From contig MU158662.1 in NCBI GenBank assembly GCA_015711895.1, forward strand, positions 1-24,561: DNA of 24,561 bases, given 5' to 3'. Below are positions 8,247-15,894 of the stretch, piece by piece. A model generated the notes under the pieces. That model saw only the letters and a program-made list of their open reading frames with translations, searched no databases and was not told where the DNA came from. Origin of the DNA: Candidatus Solincola tengchongensis. Its GTDB lineage: Bacteria; Actinomycetota; Geothermincolia; Geothermincolales; RBG-13-55-18. Both the position numbers and the translations under genes were made by a program. Within the stretch, counting starts at the first letter, position 1. Every line of letters starts with the position of its first letter.

Positions 8247-8388
8247 TCAGCCACACCGCGGCGTTGGTGATGCAGTACTCCTCGGGCCGCTCCTTGGTGG
8301 TGCAGCGGAAGGAGCCTATACGTTCAGCCACACCGCGGCGTTGGTGATGCAGTACTCCTCGGGCCGCTCCTTGGTGGTGCAGCGGAAG
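8247..8388. repeat. Perfect 65-bp direct duplication at the 3' end of the hydratase gene
   Basis: 8247-8311 and 8324-8388 are identical over 65 bp, separated by 12 bp. Read on the minus strand both encode the protein end FRCTTKERPEEYCITNAAVWL. The inner copy ends in NV and TAG, the outer in SL and TAA. The outer copy is probably the original gene end and the inner one now closes the gene. Complete identity implies a recent event or an assembly artefact. Confidence 0.9.
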
Positions 8389-9167
8389 ATTATCTTGTCC
8401 TCCGATTCCTGCCACATCTGGGTGACGATGGTGTCCCCCGGCCACACCGGACGGCTGAAGCGTACCTTGATGGCCTTGAACTTGGCCGGGTCGTTCCCGC
8501 AGTACTCCCTGAGTACAGCCCGGCCCGCGTGACCGAAGGTGCACAAGCCGTGCAGTATGGGCTTGGGGAAGCCCGCCATGCTGGCGAAGTTGGGGTCGAT
8601 GTGCAGGGGGTTATAGTCCCCGGAGAGGCGGTAGATCATGGCCTGGATGGGCAGGGTCTTCATCTCCACCACCTTGTCCGGCTCGCGGTCCGGGGGCTCG
8701 TTTCCCGGCTCGGGACCGCGTTCTCCCCCGAAGCCTCCCTCGCCCCGGATGAAGCTGGAGAACTTGTTGAAGAAGACCACGTCACCCGACTCGTCGACCG
8801 TCTCCACGTCCAGGTCGATGACCGCGCCCTTGGTCTTATCCCACACGGCAGCGATCTTGGGCTTGGAGGTCAGCTTGCCCTGGGTGGGTATGGGGTGTTT
8901 GCGGATCTCCAGGTACTGCTCCCCGTGCACCAGCATCACCAGGTTGATGTTCACGCCCTCCACGTTCACCAGCCCCATGAGGGCCGGGAAAGGCGGGATG
9001 ACCCCGAAGGTGGGCAGGACCTGCAGCCCGTTCTCGTAGACGAACTTCAGCTCGTCGTCTTCGTATCCCGCCCCCACTCCCAGGGCGTAGAGGATGACGT
9101 CCCTCGCCGTGTACTCGTAATCCAGCGCGGGAAGCTCCTTCCCGATAACCGAAAGGTCGATTGGCAT
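8316..9167 (-). CDS. MaoC-type (R)-specific enoyl-CoA hydratase (hydratase 2, double hot-dog)
   Basis: Hydrates trans-2-enoyl-CoA to (R)-3-hydroxyacyl-CoA or the reverse. 283 residues in two hot-dog halves, as in the hydratase-2 part of peroxisomal multifunctional enzyme 2. The first half (about 1-150) has lost the catalytic pair and serves acyl binding. The second has the signature SGDYNPLHIDP with D184 and H189, then GFPKPILHGLCTFG. AGGAAGGAG lies 8 nt before the ATG. It follows the SDR gene by 45 nt on the same strand, so the pair makes or consumes (R)-3-hydroxyacyl-CoA, the PHA monomer. The last two residues result from the 65-bp duplication and probably replaced SL by NV; function should be intact. 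Confidence 0.92.
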   Translation of the reverse strand: MPIDLSVIGKELPALDYEYTARDVILYALGVGAGYEDDELKFVYENGLQVLPTFGVIPPFPALMGLVNVEGVNINLVMLVHGEQYLEIRKHPIPTQGKLTSKPKIAAVWDKTKGAVIDLDVETVDESGDVVFFNKFSSFIRGEGGFGGERGPEPGNEPPDREPDKVVEMKTLPIQAMIYRLSGDYNPLHIDPNFASMAGFPKPILHGLCTFGHAGRAVLREYCGNDPAKFKAIKVRFSRPVWPGDTIVTQMWQESEDKIIFRCTTKERPEEYCITNAAVWLNV

Positions 9168-9212
9168 CTTATCAACTCCTTCCTCGGCTCACCGCGTTCC
9201 AGCCTCTCCAGA

Positions 9213-10124
9213 TCAGCCCAGGTTGAGCTTGGAAAGGGCGTTCCCGGTCTGCTCGGTGGCGTTCTCGAAGGTGCGGGCGCCCTCCAGGGAGACTATCTTG
9301 TCGATGTTCTCGTCGATCTTCTCCAGGGTGATGCCCTCCGCGGGGTCGATGAAGATCCCCGGGCCCTCCATGAAGGCGGTGCGGCTGAAGTAACCGGCGC
9401 CGGCCACGAAGGTGTACCCGGAGAAGTTGCAGCGGTCCGAGCATGCCCACACCACCATGGGGGCCACGTACTCGGGCTTGAGGATCTCCACCAGGTTGGG
9501 GGGCAGGACGGTGGCCGTCATGCGCGTACCGGCGATGGGCACGATGACATTGCACAGGATGTTGTACTTGGCGCCCTCCTGCTTGAGCACGTGCATGAGC
9601 CCGATGATGCCCATCTTGGCCGCTCCGTAGTTGGCCTGCCCGAAGTTCCCGTACACACCTGCGGCGGAGGCGGCGGAGACGATGCGCCCGTAGTTGTTCT
9701 CCCGCATGTAGGGCCAGGCCGCCTTGGAGCAGTAGAAGGTCCCGTTGAGGTGGACGGCGATGACCTTCTCGTAGTCCTCGAGCTCCATCTTGAGGAAGCT
9801 CTTGTCGCGCAGGATTCCGGCGTTGTTGATGAGGATGTCGATCTTCCCGTAATTGTCGATGGCCGTCTTGATGATGTTCTGGGCGCCCTCCCAGTCGGCC
9901 ACGCTGTCGAAGTTGGGGACCGCCTCCCCGCCGGCGTCCTTTATCTCCTGCACCACTTTCTCGGCCGCGGTGGTCCCGGAGCCCGTCCCGTTCACGGCCC
10001 CGCCCAGGTCGTTTACCACCACCTTGCAACCACGGCTGGCAAGGAGCAGGGCGTATTCCCTACCCAGGCCGCCGCCGGCCCCGGTCACTACTGCGACGCG
10101 TCCGTCGAACCTTATCTCCGACAT
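9213..10124 (-). CDS. Short-chain dehydrogenase, (R)-3-hydroxyacyl-CoA dehydrogenase type (MFE-2 like)
   Basis: Oxidises (R)-3-hydroxyacyl-CoA to 3-ketoacyl-CoA with NAD(P), or the reverse. 303 residues. The Rossmann motif TGAGGGLG is at 14-21, the NNAG motif near 100, and the catalytic Ser-Tyr-Lys set lies in SAASAAGVYGNFGQANYGAAK-type sequence with Y166 and K170. The early insertion NDLGGAVNGTGSGTTAAEKVV is typical of the dehydrogenase domain of multifunctional enzyme 2 rather than FabG. The C-terminal 60 residues extend past the usual SDR end. First gene of a two-gene operon with the MaoC hydratase; the ATG follows AGGAGAGGG. Direction and chain length cannot be read from the sequence. Confidence 0.92.
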   Translation of the reverse strand: MSEIRFDGRVAVVTGAGGGLGREYALLLASRGCKVVVNDLGGAVNGTGSGTTAAEKVVQEIKDAGGEAVPNFDSVADWEGAQNIIKTAIDNYGKIDILINNAGILRDKSFLKMELEDYEKVIAVHLNGTFYCSKAAWPYMRENNYGRIVSAASAAGVYGNFGQANYGAAKMGIIGLMHVLKQEGAKYNILCNVIVPIAGTRMTATVLPPNLVEILKPEYVAPMVVWACSDRCNFSGYTFVAGAGYFSRTAFMEGPGIFIDPAEGITLEKIDENIDKIVSLEGARTFENATEQTGNALSKLNLG

Positions 10125-10249
10125 ATACCCTCTCCTTTCCTTCCTCCGGGGGTCTCCCCCGACGATCCCTTACATCCTCTGCAGGACGGCAGAGAGAGAT
10201 GTTCCCTGCCTTCTCCTTTCGCCCTCGAGCCGCTCCGCGGCTTTATAAT

Positions 10250-10278
10250 TATATAACGCATCTCGGCTCTTTTACCAA
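10250..10278 (-). promoter_or_regulatory. Sigma-70-like promoter for the SDR-MaoC operon
   Basis: On the minus strand TTGGTA (10278-10273), exactly 17 nt, then TATATA (10255-10250). It sits in an AT-rich island within GC-rich DNA, about 120 nt before the SDR start. A second in-register TATAAT overlaps the -10. Confidence 0.6.
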
Positions 10279-10506
10279 ACGGTACGGGCGATTGCGCCGC
10301 GCCCCAATCCGGGCGCCCGGAAGGGCCGTGCAACCGACTTTCCTCCCCCTAATTCCGTCTTCAACGTCTCCGGCCCGCCCGGTAAAATGCCCCTGAAGGC
10401 GGAGGTCCCGAAAAAGACGGACGCCGATCCGCGCATGACCCACACCGGCCTCCCTCCCTAAAACCTCTGCCGTCCCCCGAGGTCGGGGTCACGCCGTATC
10501 CTCCCA

Positions 10507-10533
10507 TGAGGGTAATGGCGGCTGTTACCCTCA
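10507..10533. promoter_or_regulatory. Perfect 9-bp inverted repeat (operator or hairpin)
   Basis: TGAGGGTAA, 9-nt spacer, TTACCCTCA. No T-run follows, so it is not a typical terminator. The 18-bp half-site spacing (under two helical turns) would suit a dimeric DNA-binding protein. It lies about 230 nt upstream of the SDR-MaoC promoter and 320 nt upstream of the PrcB-like gene. Confidence 0.5.
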
Positions 10534-10748
10534 ACTCCCTCTTTCCGGGTACGGACCCCTTATCTGAAACGGGAAGCGTGAGGAAGCGGATGAGCGTTCG
10601 CAAAGACGGTCCCTCGGATGAAGACGGGTTGCCGGCAAAGGTCACGGTGCATGAGGCGGAGGAGGTCCTCGCCGCCTTGATCGGTCCCTTCGGCTCCCGG
10701 GAGGGCGGCCCGGTATCCGCCGATCACGGGCCCGCACGGTTCACGCGC

Positions 10749-10757
10749 TGATAAAAT
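10749..10757 (+). promoter_or_regulatory. Extended -10 promoter for the PrcB-like gene
   Basis: TGA followed by TAAAAT forms an extended -10, about 73 nt before the ATG at 10830. There is no matching -35. Confidence 0.4.
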
Positions 10758-10829
10758 AGTCATGCGTGCAGGGTGGCCGGTCACAGCGGCGCAATAGGAG
10801 GCAAGCCGGAGGATGGAGGCTGATCACGA

Positions 10830-11435
10830 ATGACGCGACGCAGCTTCAAGGGCGGGAAGGCGGTGTTGCGAGGGGCGACCTGCCTCGTGGCCGTATTCCT
10901 TTTCTCCCTCTCCGCCTTCACTCCGTGCGGATGCGGTGGCGAAGAGCGCGGTGGCGAAGAGGGCGGCGGCGTGACGCCTCTCGAGAGGGAGATCCCCCTG
11001 AGAACCCTCGCGCAGGGTTCGGTCTGTGAATACGGGCGTTTCGAGCGACAGGCCTCCGGGGAGGAGACGGGGCCCGCCTTCATGGTGGTGGAGGACGCCG
11101 AGGAGCTGATGCGGCTCCTCTCCCTCTCCGGGCTGCAACTTCCGGTGGGAGAGGTCGACCTTTCCCGCCAGGTCATCATCGCCGCCCTTCTCGGACCCAG
11201 GAACACGTCGGGTTACGCCATCTCCGTGGCGCGGGCCGTGCAAGTGGGCACGGAGGTGCGGCTGGAGGTGGAGGTGGTGGAACCGGAACCGGGAAGCGTG
11301 ACCGCCCCGGTCCTCACCAGCCCCTATCACCTGGTGGTGGCGGAAAGGGGCGACTTTGAACCCCGGGGTGAGCTCTCCATGGTCTTCACGGATGCCGGTG
11401 GAGAGATACTGGAGAGGACCTCCGCCGAGATCTGA
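10830..11435 (+). CDS. PrcB-like C-terminal domain protein, exported
   Basis: 201 residues. Signal sequence with basic start (TRRSFKGGK), hydrophobic core (LVAVFLFSLSAF) and cysteines C33 and C35 before a Glu/Gly-rich linker. It may be a lipoprotein, although the lipobox is not canonical. From about residue 68 the body matches what is known of the PrcB C-terminal family: a strand pattern with FMVVEDAEELMRLL, then VDLSRQVIIAALLGPRNTSGYAISV, and the closing ALTSPYHLV-like element seen as VLTSPYHLVVAE. The domain is named from the Treponema dentilisin protease complex and occurs widely in envelope proteins, but its biochemical role here is unknown. The frame is supported by the signal peptide and domain; the ribosome site is GGAGG about 12 nt upstream. 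Confidence 0.78.
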   Translation: MTRRSFKGGKAVLRGATCLVAVFLFSLSAFTPCGCGGEERGGEEGGGVTPLEREIPLRTLAQGSVCEYGRFERQASGEETGPAFMVVEDAEELMRLLSLSGLQLPVGEVDLSRQVIIAALLGPRNTSGYAISVARAVQVGTEVRLEVEVVEPEPGSVTAPVLTSPYHLVVAERGDFEPRGELSMVFTDAGGEILERTSAEI

Positions 11436-11754
11436 ACTCCCCGAAATACGACCTGCCGGGCACCAGGCTCCGAAGAGCCTTTCGCCAGCGGGCACGCCGG
11501 GGCCCCACACGCCGCCGCGAAATAGACCTCTCGCGAAAGCCGACGAGATGCGGGGCCGGTGCGGCAGACCGTCCCCAAGGCGTTCCCGGCGGGGTAGGAG
11601 GGCAGCCTCTTTCAAAGGCATTCCCGACGGGTTAGGATATATCCGGACAAAGAATAAGCGGCACGGTAACCGGTCAGGCCCGCGACCGGGTCCGCAAGCG
11701 AAGATCGGCGGACGGCTTCGTAAACCATCAGCCAGGAGAAACAGGAGGTTAGAC
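11436..11754. other. Intergenic region before the AIM24 gene, with a short direct repeat
   Basis: 319 bp without a convincing gene. Two 23-bp sequences starting AAGGC and ending TAGGA, at 11577-11599 and 11615-11637, match at 20 positions with 38-bp spacing. The second runs into GGATATATCC, a perfect 10-bp palindrome at 11635-11644, which may be part of a promoter or operator for the next gene. Confidence 0.45.
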
Positions 11755-12720
11755 ATGCTCTGCCCAGCCTGCAATCAGGAAAACGACGATACGGCTTCCT
11801 TCTGCCGTTTCTGCGGACAACGGCTCCACCAGGCGCCCGGTACCGCCCCCGGGGCCGCAACGGCCGCCGCGGCCCCACCGCCGCAGGCTCAGGCGGCTCC
11901 GCCTGCGCAGGCCCAGGCGGTCACCGCACCCCCCGCCGCCTCGGCGAAAAGCGGGGAGCTGGCACCCAACACCCTGGCATCCCTGGTCAAGCAATCCATG
12001 GAGGTGGAGAGCCCCGACGCCTTCAGTCTGCAGAACAAGAAGTTGCTGCGGGTGAACATGGAGGCCTGCGGGGGCCAGGTGCTGGCCAAAGCGGGCTCCA
12101 TGATCGCCTACCAGGGGAGGATAAGCTTCACCCGCCAGGGGAGCGGCGGGGTGGACAAATGGGTGAAGAAGGCCATCTCCGGGGAATCCTTCACCCTCAT
12201 GCTGGCCCAGGGCACGGGGGACCTCTTCCTGGCCGACGCCGCCAACGACATCGTTCTCCTTTACCTGAACAACGAGTCCATAACCGTCGAGGCGCTCAAC
12301 CTCCTGGCCTTCACGCCCAGCATCTCCTGGGACATCAAGATGATCAAGGGCGCGGCGGGTATGATGGCCGGGGGCCTGTGGACGGTGGAGCTGCAGGGAA
12401 CCGGTTACCTGGCCCTCATCTCCAAAGGAGAGCCCATGACCCTCAAGGTGACCCCGCAGGAGCCGGTTTTCACCGACCCCAACGCCACCATCGCCTGGTC
12501 CCAGAGCCTCAACCCCACCGTGCACATGGACGCCAACCTCAGCAGCCTCAAGGGCATCTTCGGCTCCACCCACGGGGAACTCTTCCAGCTGGCCTTTCAG
12601 GGTGAGGGATACGTGGTTGTGCAGCCCAGCGAGGAGGCCCCCAAGACCAGCCTCCAGCAGCCGCGGACCGGGGACAGCGGCCCTGCGGGAGGGATACTGG
12701 GAGGCCTCCTGGGCCGCTGA
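11755..12720 (+). CDS. AIM24 family protein with N-terminal zinc ribbon
   Basis: 321 residues. The start is the ATG after AGGAGG at 11742-11747; the frame is open much further upstream but has no signal there. Residues 3-20 form a zinc ribbon, C3-x2-C6 and C17-x2-C20 (LCPACNQEN and SFCRFCGQ). A Pro/Ala/Gln-rich flexible linker (about 24-66) follows, and then the AIM24 beta-rich domain (about 75-295) with glycine-rich strands such as GGQVLAKAGSMIAYQG and GTGYLALISKGEP. AIM24 proteins have a TRAP-like beta fold; the yeast member affects mitochondrial architecture, but bacterial members have no defined function. The glycine-rich C-terminus (GGILGGLLGR) is of unknown meaning. Probably cytoplasmic, as there is no signal peptide. 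Confidence 0.85.
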   Translation: MLCPACNQENDDTASFCRFCGQRLHQAPGTAPGAATAAAAPPPQAQAAPPAQAQAVTAPPAASAKSGELAPNTLASLVKQSMEVESPDAFSLQNKKLLRVNMEACGGQVLAKAGSMIAYQGRISFTRQGSGGVDKWVKKAISGESFTLMLAQGTGDLFLADAANDIVLLYLNNESITVEALNLLAFTPSISWDIKMIKGAAGMMAGGLWTVELQGTGYLALISKGEPMTLKVTPQEPVFTDPNATIAWSQSLNPTVHMDANLSSLKGIFGSTHGELFQLAFQGEGYVVVQPSEEAPKTSLQQPRTGDSGPAGGILGGLLGR

Positions 12721-13074
12721 CGGGACTTCCCGGCAACCCCGCCTTCTCCCTGAGGGGCTTCCTCGGTCCAGGTGACGGAGGCTCGTGCGGGGACGGCGGG
12801 AAGGGACCGGGGAGCAATGGCTTTCACGCGCCATTCGACGGGACGCGCTACCCGGACCTGCCGGAAGCGGGAAATCCCCCTCCCCGCATGGGGACAACCC
12901 CACTTGCCGCTCCCCCTCACCGAACATAAGATAAGACCGCGTACGAAAGGCTGTCGCCACTCGCGCGATGGCGAGGGAGGCTTCCTTTCCGGTGGAACCC
13001 ATATCACTTTGGGTCCCTGAAGCGCATCGCCCTTTCCCTCCGCCTCGAAAAGGAGGTTCAGGAGAGGAGGATAA
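12721..13074. other. Intergenic region carrying the promoter of the dehydratase-like gene pair
   Basis: 354 bp without a supported gene. It holds the promoter at 12904-12932 and a leader of about 135 nt ending in GGAGAGGAGG before GTG 13075. Short hairpins such as CTCGC-GCGATG-GCGAG occur in the leader, but no known riboswitch is recognised. Confidence 0.5.
12904..12932 (+). promoter_or_regulatory. Candidate sigma-70-like promoter for the 13075-15643 gene pair
   Basis: TTGCCG, 17 nt, TAAGAT. Each box has two mismatches to consensus, but the spacing is ideal and the next gene is on the same strand. Confidence 0.45.
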
Positions 13075-14229
13075 GTGGAAGAGATACTCGTTCTGGCCCG
13101 GGAGCTTATAGCGCCACGCCTCCGGGAGTGGAGGGAAAGCGGGGGACGCGTGGTCGGCTATTCCTGTGTGGCCACCCCGAGAGAGATATTCGACGCCGGA
13201 GGCATCCTGCCCTACCGCATCCGCGCCCTCGGCAAGCCGGAGCGCGACCACGCCGACGCCCACCTCTCCCGCTTCAACTGCGGGTTCTGCAGGGCCTGCC
13301 TCCAGCTTGCCCTGGAGGGGGCCTACGGTTTCCTGGACGGGCTGGTGGAGACCAACGGATGCGATCACCTGAGGGGGATGTTCGAGAACTGGAGCGGCAC
13401 GGCAACTCCCAGATTCTTCCATTACCTGAAGGTGCCCCATGTGGTCAGCGAGGAATCCCTGGAGTTCTTCGCCGAGGAGCTGGAGCTCCTCAGGGAAGCG
13501 CTTTCCAGTCATTTCCAGGTAGACATCGGGGATGCCGCCCTCGCCGAGGCGGTGCGGTCGACCAACCTCCGCCGGGAGGGGATGCGCCGGCTCTTCTCCC
13601 TGCGGGAGATGGAGCACCCGGCCCTCAAGGGTCAGGAGGCGCTGGCCGTACTCCTGCTCGAGTCCTCCCTGCCGCCCGGCGTTTTCGACGGGTTCCTGCG
13701 CGAGCTCCTCGAGGAGGTGCGGGGGAGGGAGATAACCGGGTACCGCGCCCGACTCCTCCTGGCGGGAAGCGCCACCGACGAGCCGGATCTGGTGAGGGAG
13801 ATCGAGGACCTGGGAGGCCTGGTGGTCACCGATGCCATGTGTTACGGGACCCGCGCCTTCTGGAAGCTCCCGGAGGTGGAGGGAGAACCCGTCCACGCCC
13901 TCGCCGAGGCCTATCTGAGGCATCTCCTGTGTCCGCGCATGTTCGACGATTATCCGTCCCGCCTGGAGTTCATCCTCCAGGCGGCGGAGAGGGCGCGCGT
14001 TGATGGGGCGGTTCTGGTCTACAACAAGTTCTGCGACCTGCACGGGGTGGAGAACGTGCGCCTGCGACTGGACCTGGAGGAACGCGGCATCCCGGTGCTG
14101 GTGCTGGAGAAGGAATACGGATCCGCCGCCGATCTGGGCCGCATCCGCACCCGCGTGCAGGCCTTTCTGGAGCGCATCGCCGGCCGGCGGCCTTCCGGGA
14201 AGCGATCTCTGTCCGCCGGCGGGGTCTAA
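13075..14229 (+). CDS. 2-hydroxyacyl-CoA dehydratase / benzoyl-CoA reductase family subunit (HgdB/BcrC-like)
   Basis: 384 residues, the size of BcrC/HgdB subunits. Family members carry an iron-sulfur cluster and accept single low-potential electrons from an ATP-hydrolysing activator to remove water from 2-hydroxyacyl-CoA or reduce an aromatic or other CoA thioester. The signature G-Y-S-C-V-A-T-P-R-E with C31 and AGG opens the protein. CGFCRACLQLALEG (C69, C72, C75), ETNGCDHLR (C96), C256 (DAMCYGTR), C286 and C320 (YNKFCDLH) follow in family-typical places and include likely cluster ligands. The C-terminus has VLVLEKEYG near the CoA site. GTG start with AGGAGG 4 nt upstream. It is followed 13 nt later by a larger homologous subunit, so the pair should form a heterodimer. 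Substrate unknown; benzoyl-CoA reductase and double-cubane proteins are alternatives. Confidence 0.85.
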   Translation: MEEILVLARELIAPRLREWRESGGRVVGYSCVATPREIFDAGGILPYRIRALGKPERDHADAHLSRFNCGFCRACLQLALEGAYGFLDGLVETNGCDHLRGMFENWSGTATPRFFHYLKVPHVVSEESLEFFAEELELLREALSSHFQVDIGDAALAEAVRSTNLRREGMRRLFSLREMEHPALKGQEALAVLLLESSLPPGVFDGFLRELLEEVRGREITGYRARLLLAGSATDEPDLVREIEDLGGLVVTDAMCYGTRAFWKLPEVEGEPVHALAEAYLRHLLCPRMFDDYPSRLEFILQAAERARVDGAVLVYNKFCDLHGVENVRLRLDLEERGIPVLVLEKEYGSAADLGRIRTRVQAFLERIAGRRPSGKRSLSAGGV

Positions 14230-14242
14230 CGAGGTGAGACAC

Positions 14243-15643
14243 ATGCCGGGAAAGGTGAGGGACACCGGAGACGGGCTTTTCCACAGGGTGGAGGAACTCA
14301 TCGAGGTGGCCATGCTCCTCCCCCGCAACATGAGCGACCAGGAAGTGGAGGGGCTCCTGCGCTTTCTCCCCCCCGACACCTCGCGCTCCATGCGCGCGCT
14401 GCTCTCCCCCCGCTTCCGTGAGGTGAGCCTGGACTTCATCGGCATGGTCGGAGGATGGATAGGCGAGGCGCGCCGGGCCCGCGAGGAGGGGCGCAAGGTG
14501 GTCCTGGTACCCTTCAACTTCCCCCCGGAGGTAATTTACCTCTTTAAGAACGCCGTGCCCCTCACCAGCGAGGTGCTCACCACCCTGGGCGTGGCCGTGC
14601 TGGAGGGGCAGGGGGAGCGCTACTGGGATTATGCCATGGGCCTGGGGATACCCGACTTCCTGTGTTCCTCCTCCACCATCGAGCTGGGCTCCGTACTCAC
14701 CGGCCGGGATTTCGAACCGGACATCATCGTCCAGTCCGCCCCCGGCGCCTGTGACGCCAACTCCAAGATCCACGAGTTCGTCTCCCTGCACATGGGCATT
14801 CCCCAGGTCATCCTGGAGAAGCCCACCGAGACGGGGCCGCGCGGGAGGGAACTCCACCGCCGTTACTTCCTGGCCTTCCTCCGCCGGCTGGAGGAGATGA
14901 TAGGAGAGGAGCTGGACGAGGGACGCATGCGCAGGGTGCTGGAGGAGGCCAACCGTGCCGCGGAGCTCTATTACGAGCTCTACGACCTGAGGAAGTTCTC
15001 GCCCTGCCCGGTTCCCAACATCTTCTCCATCTTCACCTACGGGACCCGCTTCACCCGCTGGGGCCGGCCGGAAGGAACGGAGATGATGCGCCGCATGGTG
15101 GAGCTCTCCAAGAGACGCCTGGAGGCGGGGGAATACCCGGCGCCTGAGGAGGTAGCCCGCTGCATGTGGCTTTACATAGGGTACTATTTCGACTTCCTCG
15201 GCTTCTTCAACTGGATGGAGGAAAGGGGGATAACCTATCTCAACGACATCCTCTCCCTCTGCCAGCCCCGCTTCGTGGACACCTCAAGCCGGGAGAGCAT
15301 GCTCGAGGGTCTGGCGGAAACCTGCTTCGAGTATCCCATGACCCGGCAGATGGGAGCATCTTCCATGTCACTGGCCTGGATCGAGGACATGTGCGGTTTC
15401 ATCCGCGACCTCCGTGCAGACTGCGCCATCTATTCCGGACACCACGCGTGCAAGCAGACCTGGAGCGTCATCAACCAGGTGCGCCGGGAGATAATGAAGC
15501 GCACGGGAGCTCCCGTGCTCTGCCTGCAGGGCGATTCCTGGATCCGCCGCATGACCCCCACCAGCGTACTCCAGGAGGAGATCCAGTCCTTCGTCGACGG
15601 CGTGGTGAGGAGGCGCCGTGCCCGGGGCGGGAGGGGCGCGTGA
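14243..15643 (+). CDS. 2-hydroxyacyl-CoA dehydratase / benzoyl-CoA reductase family, large subunit (HgdA/BcrB-like)
   Basis: 466 residues from the ATG with GAGGTGA 5 nt upstream; the frame is open further left within the previous gene, without a start signal. Homologous in plan to the preceding gene. The opening family signature is present as VLVPFNFPPEVIYL but lacks the cysteine (C31 in the partner). Later cysteines include C141 (FLCSSSTIE), C170 (GACDANSK), C384, C394 and C403 (YSGHHACKQTWS), followed by CLQGDSWIRRMTP, the C-terminal substrate/cluster segment of the family. With the first ligand missing, its cluster would be bound differently, or the subunit could mainly bind substrate. It should pair with the 384-residue protein and be served by the activators encoded from 16166. 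Confidence 0.83.
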   Translation: MPGKVRDTGDGLFHRVEELIEVAMLLPRNMSDQEVEGLLRFLPPDTSRSMRALLSPRFREVSLDFIGMVGGWIGEARRAREEGRKVVLVPFNFPPEVIYLFKNAVPLTSEVLTTLGVAVLEGQGERYWDYAMGLGIPDFLCSSSTIELGSVLTGRDFEPDIIVQSAPGACDANSKIHEFVSLHMGIPQVILEKPTETGPRGRELHRRYFLAFLRRLEEMIGEELDEGRMRRVLEEANRAAELYYELYDLRKFSPCPVPNIFSIFTYGTRFTRWGRPEGTEMMRRMVELSKRRLEAGEYPAPEEVARCMWLYIGYYFDFLGFFNWMEERGITYLNDILSLCQPRFVDTSSRESMLEGLAETCFEYPMTRQMGASSMSLAWIEDMCGFIRDLRADCAIYSGHHACKQTWSVINQVRREIMKRTGAPVLCLQGDSWIRRMTPTSVLQEEIQSFVDGVVRRRRARGGRGA

Positions 15644-15725
15644 AGGACATCCCGCCGGATGAATGGGGGCGATCTTATCCGGCCGCGACCTCCGGGACCC
15701 CGGCACCGCGGAGAGGAAGGTACGG

Positions 15726-15754
15726 TTGACAGAAAATGACCATGGTCATAATAT
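15726..15754 (+). promoter_or_regulatory. Strong sigma-70-like promoter with a 14-bp palindromic operator in its spacer
   Basis: TTGACA (15726-15731), exactly 17 nt, TAATAT (15749-15754). The perfect palindrome ATGACCATGGTCAT occupies 15736-15749, filling the spacer and touching the -10. A bound dimeric repressor would block RNA polymerase. It is oriented to read the activator/AcsB-like/CooC-like operon with a leader of about 400 nt. Confidence 0.7.
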
Positions 15755-15894
15755 ACGGACATCCGGAAAACGTATGGCTGCATCCGAGGGGAGGGAGGAC
15801 TGAGAATCGGCGCTTTCCGCTGTCGTTTCCTTTCCGAAAGGACCTTTTCCGAGAGCTCGCGCCCGTGCGATGAACAAGCGGCTCCTCAAAGACC

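Larger units (their letters stand above)
10125..10829. other. Long non-coding stretch between divergent genes
   Basis: 705 bp. It holds the promoter at 10250-10278 (minus), a perfect 9-bp inverted repeat at 10507-10533 and an extended -10 at 10749-10757 (plus). An 81-codon plus-strand frame at 10506-10751 has no ribosome site and no recognisable content, and I do not call it a gene. Confidence 0.5.

Noticed and set aside
8529..10256. Open frame of 575 codons on the plus strand
   Set aside because: Antisense to the SDR and MaoC genes, which carry catalytic motifs; composition rich in His, Asp, Val and Leu typical of a shadow frame.
10506..10751. 81-codon plus-strand frame
   Set aside because: Its start lies in the left arm of the inverted repeat, there is no Shine-Dalgarno sequence, and no family is recognised.
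11749..14517. Open frame of 922 codons on the minus strand
   Set aside because: It lies antisense to the AIM24, HgdB-like and HgdA-like genes, whose motifs and ribosome sites are clear. Its translation has no domain and reflects GC-rich codon bias.
15824..15894. Possible fourth copy of the 64-nt repeat
   Set aside because: Only the first few bases (GTTTCC) resemble the repeat start; the GGAAGGGATGGGA-like block is missing and the spacing is 71, not 64.
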